A stretch of DNA of 64,000 nt from Epiperipatus broadwayi (GCA_028023455.1 JAQFVV010000018.1:10436771-10500770); one strand, 5' to 3'. Positions 11,401 to 26,400 are shown, numbered from the stretch's first letter. Notes: generated from the sequence alone by a model not told the origin. A program made the numbers and translations.

Positions 11401-14400
11401 TTAATAAACGAAATGTAACAATATATCCATAATCAATGCTAAGTTTCCAAAATTTATGTAAGTTTAATTTTTTATTCCTAAAATTGTATAAAATATTTTT
11501 AAACAAATATTTTATCAAAACAACAACAAACACCATTATAATTAGTAGCTTCACATGCAAAAAGTGATTTAGGTAACCCAATTAAGTTTCCATTATGTAG
11601 ATCAGTTTTTGCATGTCATGCTACTAATTATAATAATTTTTTTTCTTTTGATAAAATATTTGTTTTACTTATTAAAAGTGATTTATGAAAAAGAAGAATT
11701 AAGGAAATCTACTCTATAAATATTTACATATTAATGTGAATTTGTATTTGACATTGATCATGGATAAATTGTTACATTTTATTTAAACAGGCAAAACTCT
11801 CCATACAGTAGTGCCAGTCAGAGGAATCAATGGATGCCAGAAGGCTTGTGTATAAAATTCCCATCTAGTGCCTACTCATCCAATATCCCCAGACTAGTTT
11901 TTGGCTTGTGGCCTTCGTCAATGAGCAGCCTTGGATCTGAGAGCACTGCACCTAGATCTTAGGAACTAATGCAACTCTCCAGCAGCCACCATCTTTTATC
12001 TCTACTTAACTACAAAACTATGAGAATAAAATTGAAAACACAATATTATCAATCTAAGCTTAGTATATGGGTCTGAACTCAGTTCAGTACCCATACATTT
12101 TGGGGTTTTTGTTTTTTTAATAATCATAGCCACCATTATCCTATTAGGCAGGATTGGTATTAAACCACTAAACATAACATGATCACCATTTCTTATGCTT
12201 GCACATAACTGTTATTAAAACAGGCAAAACTCTCCATACAGTAGTGCCAGCCAGAGTAATCAGTGGATGCCAGAAGGCCTGTGCATAAAATTCCCATCTA
12301 GTGCCTACTCATCCAATATCCCCTAACTAGTTTCTGGCTTGTGGTTTTCGTCAGTGAAAAGCCTTGGATCTCAGAGCACTGCACCTAGATCATAGGATCT
12401 AATGCAATCCTTCAGCAGCCATCTTTTATCTCTACTTAACTACAAAACTATGAGAATAAAATTGAAAACACAATATTTTCAATCTAAGCTTAATAGCTTA
12501 TATAGTATATGGATCTGAACTCAGTTCAGTACCCATACATTTTGGTGTTTTTGGTTTTTTAATAAACATAGCCACCGTTATCCTATTAGGCAGGATTGGT
12601 ATTGTAACAATTCGGAGAATTAGACTTAACGTAATCTGCACTACAGGGCGCCATCTAGGCATTTGAACCTAGAAAAATTTATAAAGTAGGCAGATACGTA
12701 AGTCAAAAAAAAAAAAAAAATTTTTTTTTTTTTATTTAATATATTTTGATTCCGGTCGTTAGCCCATTGTCACTATCTCAGGGAGTAGCAGAGATTTATG
12801 TTTATAATAAATTCTTATCTAAGACTATATAAAAAAGAATAAAATAAGCCACTGCCAGTAATTAACACACAGACATTTATTTACGCACATATATAAAATT
12901 TAGCATTATTTTAGAATAACTTTTACTTTGGATTTTAACTTGATTTTAGAATTTAAATTTACATTTTAATTTTTATAATATTATAAGTTTACATTTTAAT
13001 TAAGTTCGCGCAGATAGATTTATGAAAGTTTGTTTTATAATGTTGAGTATAGATCGGTTACATAGATTTCACGGTTAAAAACATTTCAAAATAAACATAA
13101 ACGATCAAAATACAAAATCATTGATACCGTCAATTGCAGAGGGAAATTTATAAGTAACCCAATAGCATTCACCATAAGATGCTTGCATTGACATCAATAA
13201 CTTAAAAGACATCCGAATAAATACATTTTAGATACTCACCGTAAGGTATCATTATTTATCGAATGTCTATATATTTTGATCCAATATGAAAACCCAAATG
13301 CAAGCGTCTATACCCAATTTAAATTTAATGCATTTTTATTTAGGGTGTCGAGTATGAATAAACTACATAGATCTGCATTTGAAAAGAAAATATTCTTCCC
13401 TGATTTAACCGTAGGCAAAAAGTTCGCAGTCAAACTGGCCCTTTCCATCTGATACATTTATGTATTCAATGTAGCATGAAAATACGACAACACAAAATAC
13501 TATACTGTCAGGAATGTACATCTGAACAGTAAATAGAGTTAGAGAAGACATCGTCTCTCCACAACAGGAATGCTACATCTATTGGCGAGTAGAACGATAA
13601 ACAAAAAACTCCATAGGAATGGATTGCGGTTCTTTGCCGACGTACAAACCCATCCATAGGCAAACAGAAGGTGTGTGGCGTATATATGCAATCCTGCCCG
13701 TAGCGGATCTCATATTACATTACTAACTACATCAATATAACCAATCCATTGACCTAATTCAACTATGAAACAAATAACCTAAGATTTATCCTCCCCTAAT
13801 ATAACTTTACAAATCTATATAGCCATTCACGCCCGACTTAAGTTTAACATTTATGTAATTTAGTCTAACTAAAAACAAAAATCATATTAAAAACTTAAAA
13901 GAACAAAAAAAAAAAAAAATGAAAATGATTTTAAATAAAAAAAAAAAAAACATCAAATAACATTATTAACATTAATTTACGTTGGTCAGATAGGATTCTA
14001 TTTGTATTATTTACTAAAAGGTTTAGAATTTAGAGTTCTTATTGTTTTCAAGTGAATATAAAGTTCTTACGATTTTTAAAACGTCCAGCTTTATCCTTTA
14101 CAGTTGCTTGCCGTTGTTGGTAATTTTGAATGGGAATTCCCACGCCGTACTGAAGATATTGGTATCCAGTTAACCGTTGTTTTTATTTATCCAGAGGTCT
14201 TTACTTGAGCTGGTCCTTAACGTAGAAAACGATGTCATTTCTCTTTCTTTTTTAGCAGAACTGAAGGAATTGAAGAGTGCGTCTTTTCAATCCCTTCTCC
14301 TTCGACTCCGCACTAACACATATCTGTACTCTCGTAATAACTAATTAATAATTTCCAAACTTTTCCTTTTATATTAATTTTAAGGATCCAATGGACATTA

Positions 14401-17400
14401 CGTCATCGATGATGATATGGTCCTTTCGCTGAGGTCCGATTCCATTGTTTTTCATTCATTGGCTATTAGTTTCTATTGTTTTCTTATCTGACCGATGCTT
14501 ATACATTTAAATGCCCAAGGCTAGTTTACATTTGACTAATTAAATTAATCATTTCCATTTTTTCAATAACATTTTAATTTGTTTTGTACAAACTTAGATA
14601 TATTTTTATCTTTAAATCTTTACTGACAATTTAGTTTTAAAATAATTTTTCTTTTTTTTTTAATAAAGTTTTATTTTAATAATTTTTTTTTCATCTGTGT
14701 GATTATATAGATACGAGTTTAGTATAGGATTTTAATTTTCAATTTTTAATTCTTAAAAAGAGAAGTTTTATTTGCGAACTTTTATTTTTTTCATGTTTAC
14801 TAGTAAAAAAACAATGTAACAGCGTCTGTGCTCATTACAGTATTAAACCACTAAACATCACATGATCACCATTTCTTATGCTTGCACATAACTGTTATTA
14901 AAACAGGCAAAACTCTCTATACAGTAGTGCCAGCCAGAGTAATCAGTGGATGCCAGAAGGCCTGTGCATAAAATTCCCATCTAGTGCCTACTCATCCAAT
15001 TTCCCCTAACTAGTTTCTGGCTTGTGGTTTTCGTCAGTGAGGAGCCTTGGATCTCAGAGCACTGCACTTAGATCATAGGATCTAATGCAATCCTTCAGCA
15101 GCCACCTTTTATCTCTACTGAACTACAAAACTATGAGAATAAAATTGAAAACACAATAATATTTTCAATCTAAGCTCAATAGCTTATATAGTTATATGGA
15201 TCTGAACTCAGTTCAGTACCCATACATTTTGGGGTCTTTGGTTCTTCAATAACCATAGCCACCACTATCCTATTAGGCAGGATTGGTATTAAACATCACA
15301 TGATCACCATTTCTTATACTTGCACATTACTGTTATTAAAACAGTCAAAACTCTCCATACTGTAGCACCAGCCAGACTAATATTGGATGAGTAGGCACTA
15401 GATTGGGGATTTTACACATAAGCCTTCTGGCATCCATTGATTACTCTGGCTGGCGCGAGTGGCACTACTGTATGGAGAGTTTTGCCTGTTTTAATAACAG
15501 TTATGTGCAAAAATAGGAAATGGTGATCATGTGATGTTTAGTGGTTTTACATTTTATTTATTTGTTACTAATTGTAAAAATTTACTTGTTACTAATTGTA
15601 AGAAAATGAAATTTTAAACCTTTTCTGGAAAATTTAAATGTTATTTGCTACTTAAAATGGCAGAGATATTGACAAATATAATATATATGTAATACAAATA
15701 AAATGTCCATTAATTAAAAACTATTGTAATAACAATAAAAATAATAAATATAACAGTAATTAAATTCTAATTACTGTTATATTTATTATTTTTATTGTTA
15801 TTATATATTGTACCCGGTTCGATCCGTTGATGATTATACTTTCCCTGCAAGCTTGGTTTAACTGGGTTTAAATCTTATTTCTAATAAATTTATAATCTTA
15901 CTTAATTATAAATATTATGTGAACGAACTGGCACGTTTGAGCAAAGTGGAGAATACTATTGATGGCAAAGCTGTCAATACTACCCACGATCAGACCGAGC
16001 TATGCAACGCATAACACGATCACATTTCCAGATCGTGGGCCACCTCGACTGCTAGATTCAAACCCCTACTATCCAAACACTTTATTTGTTTCGGAGTAAA
16101 CCTCGGGTGCCAGCAAGTCTAAAACTAACATTCGGACAGTAGGCCCATAATCCAGCGCTCGAAAAATCCCTTAACTAGTTCAGTCTATTTTTAATTCAAT
16201 AACAAGTTATTCCTTAACTAGTGGCAAAAAAATTGATTGACAAAATAAAGCTTTAAGTTTAAAAGTCTGTTTATTTTAATTAACACTAATTATTAAAGTT
16301 TTAAACTACTTTAGATATTTTTTAACTAACATAAACATTTAAAGTACTTATATATGACCACGCACACACATTTCAAATGCACATGAAAATATAATCTAAC
16401 AATGTTAAATGACAAAGTATTAAATAGTATGATAAATATTAAATATAAGGCATTCAAACCAACACGCACATCAATAGTTATTTATGCGTCGATAGAATTC
16501 CTTTACTACTGACTCTGGAGGCTGTATGGACAGCAATGACTACTTTGAATTTATAAGTGGAAATAAGAAAGTTATTAAATACCTAGGTTTTTGGAGCATG
16601 GAGATTTTGGTTGTTGCTTCCTGTGTTTCCAGTGTGTTTCTGAATTGTTTTATTACCAGCCGGCTGGTTTTATACTTTTGTGGAGGATTCCTGTTGATTG
16701 ACGATCCTGGTTACTTCTTTTATTAAGGTTGAGGACGGTTATTTATTTCATGGCGCTATTATTATTAAAACAGTAGATACTCGGGTGGCTCTCACTTATT
16801 GGGTGGCTGTTACTTCATCTCAGCCAGAGTACTGGTATTTGGACAAGGTTTGAAGTTCATCGTATGTTCCGATGAAGCTATTAACATTGCATGACTGATT
16901 GACGAATTTAACTCATAGATTGAGTGATCAAAACTAAAACTGAACTGCTCGATAAAATTGACTATTTATACATAAAGACGTGTTGGCATTTTGATATCCT
17001 CCAGCAATGTGTTGTCGAAGTTCTTTTCATTAGTAGCTAATCTTCTGAGATAAGCTTTTAATCCTGTTGTTGGAGATATTAATTAGCAGCCATGCAAACG
17101 GTTTTTACATTTTTGATTAGTAGTCATCGCTGTGTTTTTAAATATAATTTTTCTTTATTTCATTTTAAACATGTATTTATGCAATGTTTATAATCGCACA
17201 TGTATATTTTATTAACAAGCATTCGTCATTTACGCACATATATATTAATATCTAAACTCAACACTAGTTTTAAGATTATCTTTTTTTCTTTAACTTAAAT
17301 AAAAAGAGATTTATATTTTTAAACTTTGTTATATTTCAACTAATAATAATAAACTCTTTACTTCTTTTTGTAAAACTTTTAGTTTGACTTTTCTAAAGCA

Positions 17401-20400
17401 AACCCACTTCCCCTCTTTTTAATTAATTAATTGTAACTTTTATTTCAAAAACTCTTTGACTTTTAAATTTACATTTTCGACAACAAACAGCAATAAAAAA
17501 AAAACTTCTAAACTTTTACGTCTATTTTTTTTTTTTAATAATTTTTATTTCAATAATTTTAGACAAATTTATTATGTGCCAACATAATGTTGGTACATTA
17601 CACCGCCCTCCGTTTAAGATTAAAATGCGTCATTTTTGACCATTTTATCTCTGATAATTTAGTTCTTAATTCTAAAACATTTCTTATTTGTTTAAGTTTA
17701 CTTTCTGACATCTGACATTTTATATGCTAAGGGCAATCTTCAATGATACTTTACTTCTTTCGATGCTGGCCACATTGCTTACAGTGATCTTAGTCCTGGA
17801 TAGAGACCTCAAGGACATCACTTTTTTGTGATGCAAGGATCTTTTGGAAATGAGGCAGATGCAGATTCGCTGGCTTATACCGACTTACACATATGAAAAA
17901 CGAAGCTTTGGGTGCCGGTTCTCTTGACCGGACTTTGACAAAGAAAAGGTCGCTGTGAATGGCAGGATTCATCAACTGTCCATTTCATCTTACGCTTTGG
18001 AAACGAGGTGCGAGATATAGGGATTCTCCCCTGAAGAAGTGACTTGCGACTTACTCTGGTTGTTCCCAGTGTGCATTTTAAAAGAGGAATGATCCCTGAT
18101 AGTCCGTTACGGGTGCTAAATTTTATCCAGCCAACACCTTTCACTTATCCTTATCTAAAACTTATTTCAATACTACCCTCATTCTTTTTAATTTCACACT
18201 TTTATACATACCTAATATAACTTAGATTGACTTTCATTTATATTATTTTAACCTGACGGCCTTATTTTTAAATTCCCCTGAACCTTATCTTAAACCATTT
18301 ATTTATATTAATCTTACAATATTATCCTGAACCATTACGAACATTATTTTACATATTTATTTATATTAACCTAATCTTACAATATTATTTTTAAGCCATT
18401 ACTTTAACTTCTTTATTTACCATGCGTGTATTCAGAAAACTACTTTATTTTATTGCTCTTTCTTCCTTATTATACAAATACTTTTATTTATTTTATTTGA
18501 CTTGATTACTTTAAATCATTTATTAATTTCCTTTTATTAACTTATGTGTATTCAAAACAAACTTTTATTTTATTACACTTAATTCTTTATTTATTATTTT
18601 ACTACAAATATATTATACTTGATTTTATTGATTTTTTTTTTATTATTTGAACTGTTTATTTACGAGCATTTCTTCTTAATTAATATGTGCATGACAGAAA
18701 AAATATTTTATTTTACGAAACCTTCGTTATTATTATTACTTTCAAACATTTCATTTATCATTATTCATTTATTTTTTAATTTATTATTTTAGTTTTAAAT
18801 AGAAGTTTCAGATTTAAATTTATCACATTTATTTACGTTAGGATAATCATATTCGTGCTCATTGTTCATTTCCAGTTTTTTGTTTCTTTCCTATACTATT
18901 CCGCCCGATTACTAACTTTTAAACTATGTCAGGCAGTTCCTTCTTTCTTTCTACTAATTCACTAACATAAATTGTACTCCATATCCGTATGTCTATCCCT
19001 CGATTAAAATTTGTTGCTTTATCTCTTTTCCGTTCTGTTCTATTTTCTGCTTTATAAGTTAGAAAACTTTTAAGCTTCGCAGAACTCCGTATTACTTCAA
19101 ACTGAGGATGTTTTTTCCTGCTTTTTTCTTTGTTTTTAATCTACGTTTACAGCGAACGTGAACATTGTTTACTTTAACCTTTTTAAATTTTTGTGAAAAC
19201 ATTGCTACACTATCTTCTACCTTGAACTCATGTCTCTCTTCTATCTTTATTATTTCCAAACTACTATACTTAACGCTCTCTTCTACTTTGAACTTATGTC
19301 TCTCTTCTATTTCTTGGTCTATATTTGTTCCTACTTTATCTACTGCAACGCTATCTGATTCTACTTCAATTTTCATGTCTTTTATCACCTCAACTTCCTT
19401 TTCATCTTCCTGACTTACTTTAATTAAATCTACTTCTATGATCTCTTGATTTTTCTCTACCTTTCCTGTAATTTCACCTCTTATTTCTCTTATTTCCGCT
19501 CTTAGTTCCCTAATTTCTCGTTTGACCTGACTAATTCCTTGTTTAAGTTCTAGCTGACCTTACTTCATTTCTTGTATTTCCGCTTTGAATTCTTGCTGAC
19601 TTTGCTTGAATTCCTGATGCATTTCTTCTTTGAGTTTTTGTTGACTTTGCCTGAATTCTTGCATCATATTCATCATCATTTTTATCATCTTCTGCATCTC
19701 AGATATTTCTTTCTCTTTTTCCATTTTTAAAACAATATTTAAATACGAGCTGTTTAATTATTTTTTTACACGGAACATACGACTGACTCCATCCCCTTGT
19801 GTTTTTTCTCTACCCATTCCTAATGCTTTAACTCCGCCCAAAATATTTAACTGTCTCTGATTTAACAGAATGATTTATTTTAAATAGCATAAATGTCAAA
19901 ATCTCTTTTCATTTAAAGAAAAAAAAAGTTTTGGTCAATTCTTTTTTAAAATTAAACCACTTTAAAATACGTAATTTAGCTTTTCTTTAAAAATTTTATT
20001 TTTAAACAGTAACAAAACATTTAATTACTGCCATTTTTTAGGTTCATGCACCCACGTTAGGAGACAATTGTACCAGATTCGATCCATTGATTATCACACT
20101 TACTCTGCAAGCTTGGTTTAGCTGGGTTTCAACCTTATTTCTAATAAATTTATAATCTTATTTAATTATAAATATTATGTGAATGAACCGGCACGTTCGA
20201 GCAAAGTGGAGAATACTATTGATAGCAAAGCTGTCAATACTACCCACGATCAGACCGAGCTATGCAACGCATAACACGATCACATTTCCAGATCATGGCC
20301 CACCTTGACTGCTAGATTCAAACCCCTACTATCCAGACACTTTATTTGTTTCGGAGTAAACCCCAGGTGCCAGTTAGTCTAAAACTAACATATTCGGACA

Positions 20401-23400
20401 GTAGGCCCATAATCCAGTGCTCGAAAAATCCCTTAACTAGCTCAGTCTATTTTTAATTCAATAATAAGTTATTTTTTAACTAGTGGCAAAAAAAATTGAC
20501 CGACAAAGTACAGTTTTAAGTTTATAAAACAGTTTATTTTAATTAACATTAATTATTAAAGTTTTAAACTACTTTAGATATTTTTTAACTAACATAAACA
20601 TTTAAAGTACTTATATATGACCACACGCACACATTTTAAATATACATGAAAATATAATCTAACAATGTTAAATGACAAAGTATTAAATAGTATGATAAAT
20701 ATTAAATATAAGGCATTCAAACCAATACGCACATCAAACGTTCTTTATGCATCGATAGAATTCCTTTACTACTGACTCTGGAGGCTTTGTGGATGGCAAT
20801 GACTACTTTGAATTTATAAGTGGAAATAAGAAAGTTATTAAATACCTAGGTTTTTGGAGCATGGAGATTTTGGTTGTTTGCTTCCTGTGTTTCCAGTGTG
20901 TTTCTGAATTGTTTTATTACCTGCCGGCTGGTTTTATACTTCTGCGGATTCCTGTTGATTGACGATCCTGGTTACTTCTTTTATTAAGGTTGAGGATGGT
21001 TATTTATTTCGTGGCACTATTATTATTAAAACAGTAGATACTCGGGTGGCTCTCACTTATTGGGCGACTGTTACTTTATCTCAGACAGAGTACTGGTATT
21101 TGGACAAGGTTTAAAGTTCATCGTATGTTCCGGTGAAGCTATTAACACTGCATGACTGATTGACGAATTTAACTCATAGATTGACTGATCAAAACTAAAA
21201 CTGAACTGCTCGATAAAATTGACTATTTATACATAAGACGTGTTGTCATGTTGATATCCTCCAGCTTTATGTGTTGTTGAAGTTCTTTTCATTAGTAGCT
21301 AATCTTTTGAGATAAGCTTTTAATCCTGTTGTTGGAGATATTAATTAGCAGCCATGCAAACGTTGTTTTTACATTTTTGATTAGTAGCCATGACTGTGTT
21401 TATAAATATAATTTTCCTTTATTTCATTTTAAACACTCACATATTTATGCAATGTTTATAATCGCATATGTATATTTTATTAACAAGCATTCGTCATTTA
21501 CGCACATGTATATTTAATCTAAACTCAACACTAACTTAAATAAAAAGAGATTTATATTTTTAAACTTTAAGTTATATTTCAACTAATAATAATAAACTCT
21601 TTACTTCTTTTTATAAAACTTTTAGTTTGACTTTTCTAAAGCAAACCCCCCTCCCCTCTTTTAATTAATTAATTGTAACTTTTATTTCAAAAACTCTTTG
21701 ACTTTTAAATTTACGTTTTCGACTACAAACAGCAATAAAAAAAAACTGCTAAACTTTTACATACTATTTTTTTTTTTTCGAATAATTTTTATTTCAATAA
21801 TTTTAGACAAAATTATTATGTGCCAACACAATGTTGATACAATATATATATATATTGTTATGGCAATGGGGAATGTGCATTTACTGACTTTTGGATTGGC
21901 GTGTGATACTTAGCCAATACATAACTTGATTTATGATTGAGCAATATCATTGGCCTAATTCACTTTTGATCTTAAAATAAAATATAACAATATTCCGAAC
22001 ATTAATAATGATCAAATTGAGCAGTCTATTCTGTTCAGAATTATTCCATCGTAATCTTCGTTCAGAGTGCTAGTTATATTTCAAGATACATCATCTATTA
22101 CTAAGTAGTTGACAAGAAGGATAATCTGCTAAAAATCACTTTTTATTTATATTTAACATTAATAAACATTGTTGCATAGGACAATACTTTTAAGATTGAA
22201 AAGTTATCCTGAAGGCAATAAGTCAACTTCACTGCCTACATGTTCTAGCTAGCACATAGCATAAACATTGAAGATGTTGATCGCATGAACTGCAATATTC
22301 TTAACCACTTAACTTCTTATCATGAAGGAATACATTGATAATAGGTTTGGTTAATAATTTAATAACACATTTTTTAATAAACAAGAAAACAGAAAAATTG
22401 ATATAACTACATTATATTTATGTACACAGGTGTGTGAAAATTGGGGGATTAGAATATGTACATTTATCAGATATGTATTTACCCTTCATTTAAATAATAA
22501 TTCTATTTTTCTCTGTTTTCTTTTTAGTTCACAGATATCCTTGGAATTATTATTCAATGAATAATGAATATTAACTTAGAGCAGTGTTTTTCAACCACCA
22601 TTCTTCAGAAAAATTTTAATGGTCTATGAAAAATATCATTAATTTGATAATTACAAAATAAATTTCAAATCTAAATTTCAATGAAAATAAATCTACTTTA
22701 AAGTGCTTCTAATCTCATATTGTTTGTACTGTTAGTCAGACTTTACAAAATGATACATTTTAAAGTAACTAATAGTTTTGAATCTTTGTTTCTTTTTTAA
22801 TTCTACAAAAATGTAGTCAGATAAAAAAGAAACAAAATCCAATGGTATATTTATTAGTTATTTATTTTAATGAGATTAAAATTAAAATAAAATAGAGAAA
22901 TCGTAAATGAAAAGCTTAAATTAATATATGGCATGTAATTTTTGAATCAATCAATATGATTTTCTGTGATTTTATAGAATATTTGTTAATTATTTTTATT
23001 TGCTATTATCTTTATATAATTATAGAGTTGTGGTTTTATAAATGTACTTTTTATGGGTAATCAATATTTCATGTGCTCATTATTCTGTGATTTTTTTTTT
23101 TTGTATTAACTAATCATTATGTCAATGACAAGTGAGTAAAAAAAAAGCCAATGTGCATTTCAGGAATCAAAACAATAATATATATATATGTGTGTGTGTA
23201 AATTAATTAGTAAATGGTATCTCTAATATATAAATGAAGTTAAATCCTCAGCTAAGGTGTGTAACAACCAATAAGACTAGTTCTGCAAGCTGAAAGAAAA
23301 CAATAGCTTGCTACTGGTTGTTGCATGTCAGTACACCTTGATTGTGGATTTAACTTCACTTATATAATGGAGATCCCATTTACTAATTAATTTACACCTA

Positions 23401-26400
23401 TATTAATTATTAAAAATATTACTTTTATATATATGGTCACAGATAAAAAAAGAATATGATTATTTATTTTAATTGTGTTATCAGCCTTATGGAAATTTTT
23501 CTGGAATCTATGTGGTCCTCAGAGAGAAAAAGGTTGAGAAACACAAACGTAGAATACAAAATGATTATAATTTCTCTATAGTACATTTTAAAGGCTAATA
23601 AATATAAGAGAAAATATATTATTGCAAAATCTCTTATTCCTTTCACACAAAAAGTGAAAAAGAAAAAAAAATTACATTAAATCTTAAACAATGACTAATT
23701 CTCTTATAGAATTACAAATTTTACATACTTTACATCTAAGCTTGAATGAAATTTCTTACTGTTATTGTTTTAGAATGTCTGTCACAAATATTGATAGGTA
23801 CTTTGTATATTTATTGACTTCTCTTGAAGCTATCTTTTCACACTTTTTCAGGTCAAATTCTTTTCTGAAATTGGAAAATTCAATATTAATTTAAAGTGTG
23901 GTTTACTTTTTTAACAGTTATCTACAGATTAGTTTGTGATTTATATACATCACTACTGTTAAAGGTTGGTTTCTTTAATTTATCAGTATTCCTCAGTCTT
24001 GATTGTGGCAAATAAGACTATGGTATCCACATATTTCAATTCTCGGCAAGTAGGCAACAAAATGTAACTTAAAACTATTTCATAAATCTTGCAAGTCATC
24101 TGCTTTTCTCTAGGTCCTATAATGAATAAACATTGCTACTTGACTAAATACAGAATGAATCAAGTTAATTCTATATTCTCCTTAAATTATTTTTTTTATT
24201 TTATACAGCCATTCACCTGTTAACAAAAAATATGTCCAAAGCACAGTAGTTAATTCTTTCATTTATATAGGATGTTTTTTTGAAAACATTACTAATCTTT
24301 ATTCTGGTTTACTAAAATCTTTAGTAAGCTTGATAGTTTTAAAGATAATAGATTGTTTCCAGTTGTAGCTTTTCATATTTTCAATTTTATATAATTAAAA
24401 TGTATAACTTTAGGATATTTTCAAATTTTTTTGGTCGAATTGATGAGAGATGAACTGGTAAAAATAAAAGAAAAACAATGAAAATATATCTGCGGTGCAT
24501 TATTTATTCACTCTTTCACAAAGTGTTAAAAGGTGATAGAAACCAATTCCTACCTTGTGTGAAAGTGATCTCACCTTTTATTTTAAATAACGGACTAGTC
24601 CAGATTCTGTTTTATCTTGATTGGATTGAGCATTCATTGCATGGACTAATGGTTATACACATAAATAACATGGCAATAATAGGCCAATAGATGATGATGC
24701 TCACTGAATCCGATTGCTATCGTTGTGGATGGGGATCTGATACATAAATAGTCAATCAATTTGAAGGTAAAGACAGAGAATTACTGTCACAAACATGTTT
24801 TCCAGAGAATTATTGTCATGAAGCTGAAAGATAGAATGCACATCTTCCAGAGATATCAACTGTCAAGTCAAATGGATAATGCAGTGATGCAAGCCCATTT
24901 TCAGGACTGGAATCTGCTAGAACTTAATGCAGATACAAAGCAAGCTGTCATAGTACAACTGGAGGTGTCATCATACCTATTCATGAGGCAGGTTGTCATG
25001 GTATAGCTGGAAGTGATAGGCAAAATACTTGGAATCCTTTCTTTCTGTAGTTGCATGCAACTAGAAATTATACTTTGCCAACAGAAGTAGGCAGTGGTAC
25101 AATCGCTGTGTATAGTATGCAAGTGTATATTTGTTTCATATTATATTAATAAATATATATTAATAATCATATTTACGTGCCTGTGTTTATATAATAATTT
25201 ACATATAAACCCAACAGTTTGACATAGTTGATAGTGCTATGTACTGACTTGTATTGCTAAGCGACTAGCAAATAGTAATAGCTAAACCAAATTTAACAAC
25301 TTAGTGTTGTATGGCACAGTAATTAATATACACGCAAAAAAAAACAAAGATAGAAACTATACATTAATATACATACATATGGCTTATACATGGATTGTAA
25401 TGGTTTAATATGTATATTATTTACGTCAACCTTAATTAACGATTTTGCTTATGTGGTTTTATAAAGTTCAACAATTAGGAAAAATGTATTTTACCTCTAC
25501 TAAAGTGTTGCTCTTAAACCCTGGATAAGCCCTTGAGGGGTTCACAAAATAATAATAAGATTGGAGGATCTGCTTAATACCTAGTTGGCTTGTTTATCTA
25601 CAGGAGCCTAGATTCTGGGAATGATGTTCACTGATAATCTTCTGATGCTTCAGGAATGTGATGAGAAATGAAGTTCGGAAATGAATAAAAGAACACACTT
25701 CGTTCCTTTCTAGTTTTTATACCTCTTTTTCTTTTGAGTTTTATTTTCTTTTTCTGTAGTATCTATTTTTACTGTGCAATCCGGGTAAGCAGTATTGTTT
25801 TTTTACTTTTTTGGTTTTAATTAGTTTCTGCCTGAACCAATTAAACTCTGTTATTAATTTTCCTTTACATCAGTTAACACAATAAATTCATTATATTCTC
25901 ATCTACTATAAAATCATTTAAATTTGTTTAGTTGAAATTTATTTCTCAATAATTTTTAATTAAGATTTTTTTTTTTTACTTTTATCACTAGGAATTTGTT
26001 TCTTATATAAGCTAAATTTATTTCTAAAATTAACCAAATTAAAAATAAGTCTATCTATAGGAATTTATTTCCTATATAAGCTAAATTTATTGCTAAATCA
26101 TTTTAATCAAAGATAATTTTATCTATATGAATTTATTTTCTATACAAGTTAAATTTATTTCTAAATCAGTTTAATTAAAAATATTTTTATCTATAAGAAT
26201 TTATTTGATCACTTACATGCTAAATTATTTTTAATAAATCAAATTGAATATTTTACAGATAGGATAACAAAAAAAAATTTCCCATAACTGGGGAAAAAAA
26301 TTTAAAACGACAGTTTTTTTTATTTTGTTATTAATTAAAAAATTGACCACTAATGTTATTAGCACATCAAAAAATTTAAAAATCAAATGAGTGATTAAAT

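Larger units (their letters stand above)
15809..21841 (-). mobile_element. LTR retrotransposon E3, interior largely deleted (LARD-like)
   Basis: Two direct copies of a ~1.78-kb LTR (15809-17597 and 20069-21841) flank a 2.47-kb interior. In element orientation the LTR starts TGTACC (or TGTATC) and ends GGTACA. Next to the right LTR the - strand carries TCTCCTAACGTGGGTGC, like the primer-binding region of many LTR elements. Next to the left LTR it carries the purine tract CGGAGGGCGG. These set the orientation as minus. ATAT on both sides is compatible with a 4-5 bp target duplication but is low complexity. The only ORF is a coiled-coil gag-like one; protease, RT, RNase H and integrase are absent. 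LTRs look about 94-95% alike by eye, so insertion is fairly recent. Confidence 0.88.

Noticed and set aside
12603-14839. Complete LTR retrotransposon
   Set aside because: No internal repeat of its own ends and no coding remains. A solo LTR is simpler.
16526-16726. 66-codon frame as a gene
   Set aside because: Lies in an LTR, and the sister LTR at 20069-21841 has indels that break it.
19165-19413. + strand Ser/Thr/Leu-rich frame
   Set aside because: Exact antisense of the coiled-coil ORF on the - strand.
24761-25006. 81-codon frame as a gene
   Set aside because: Within an E1 LTR and not conserved in LTR2.
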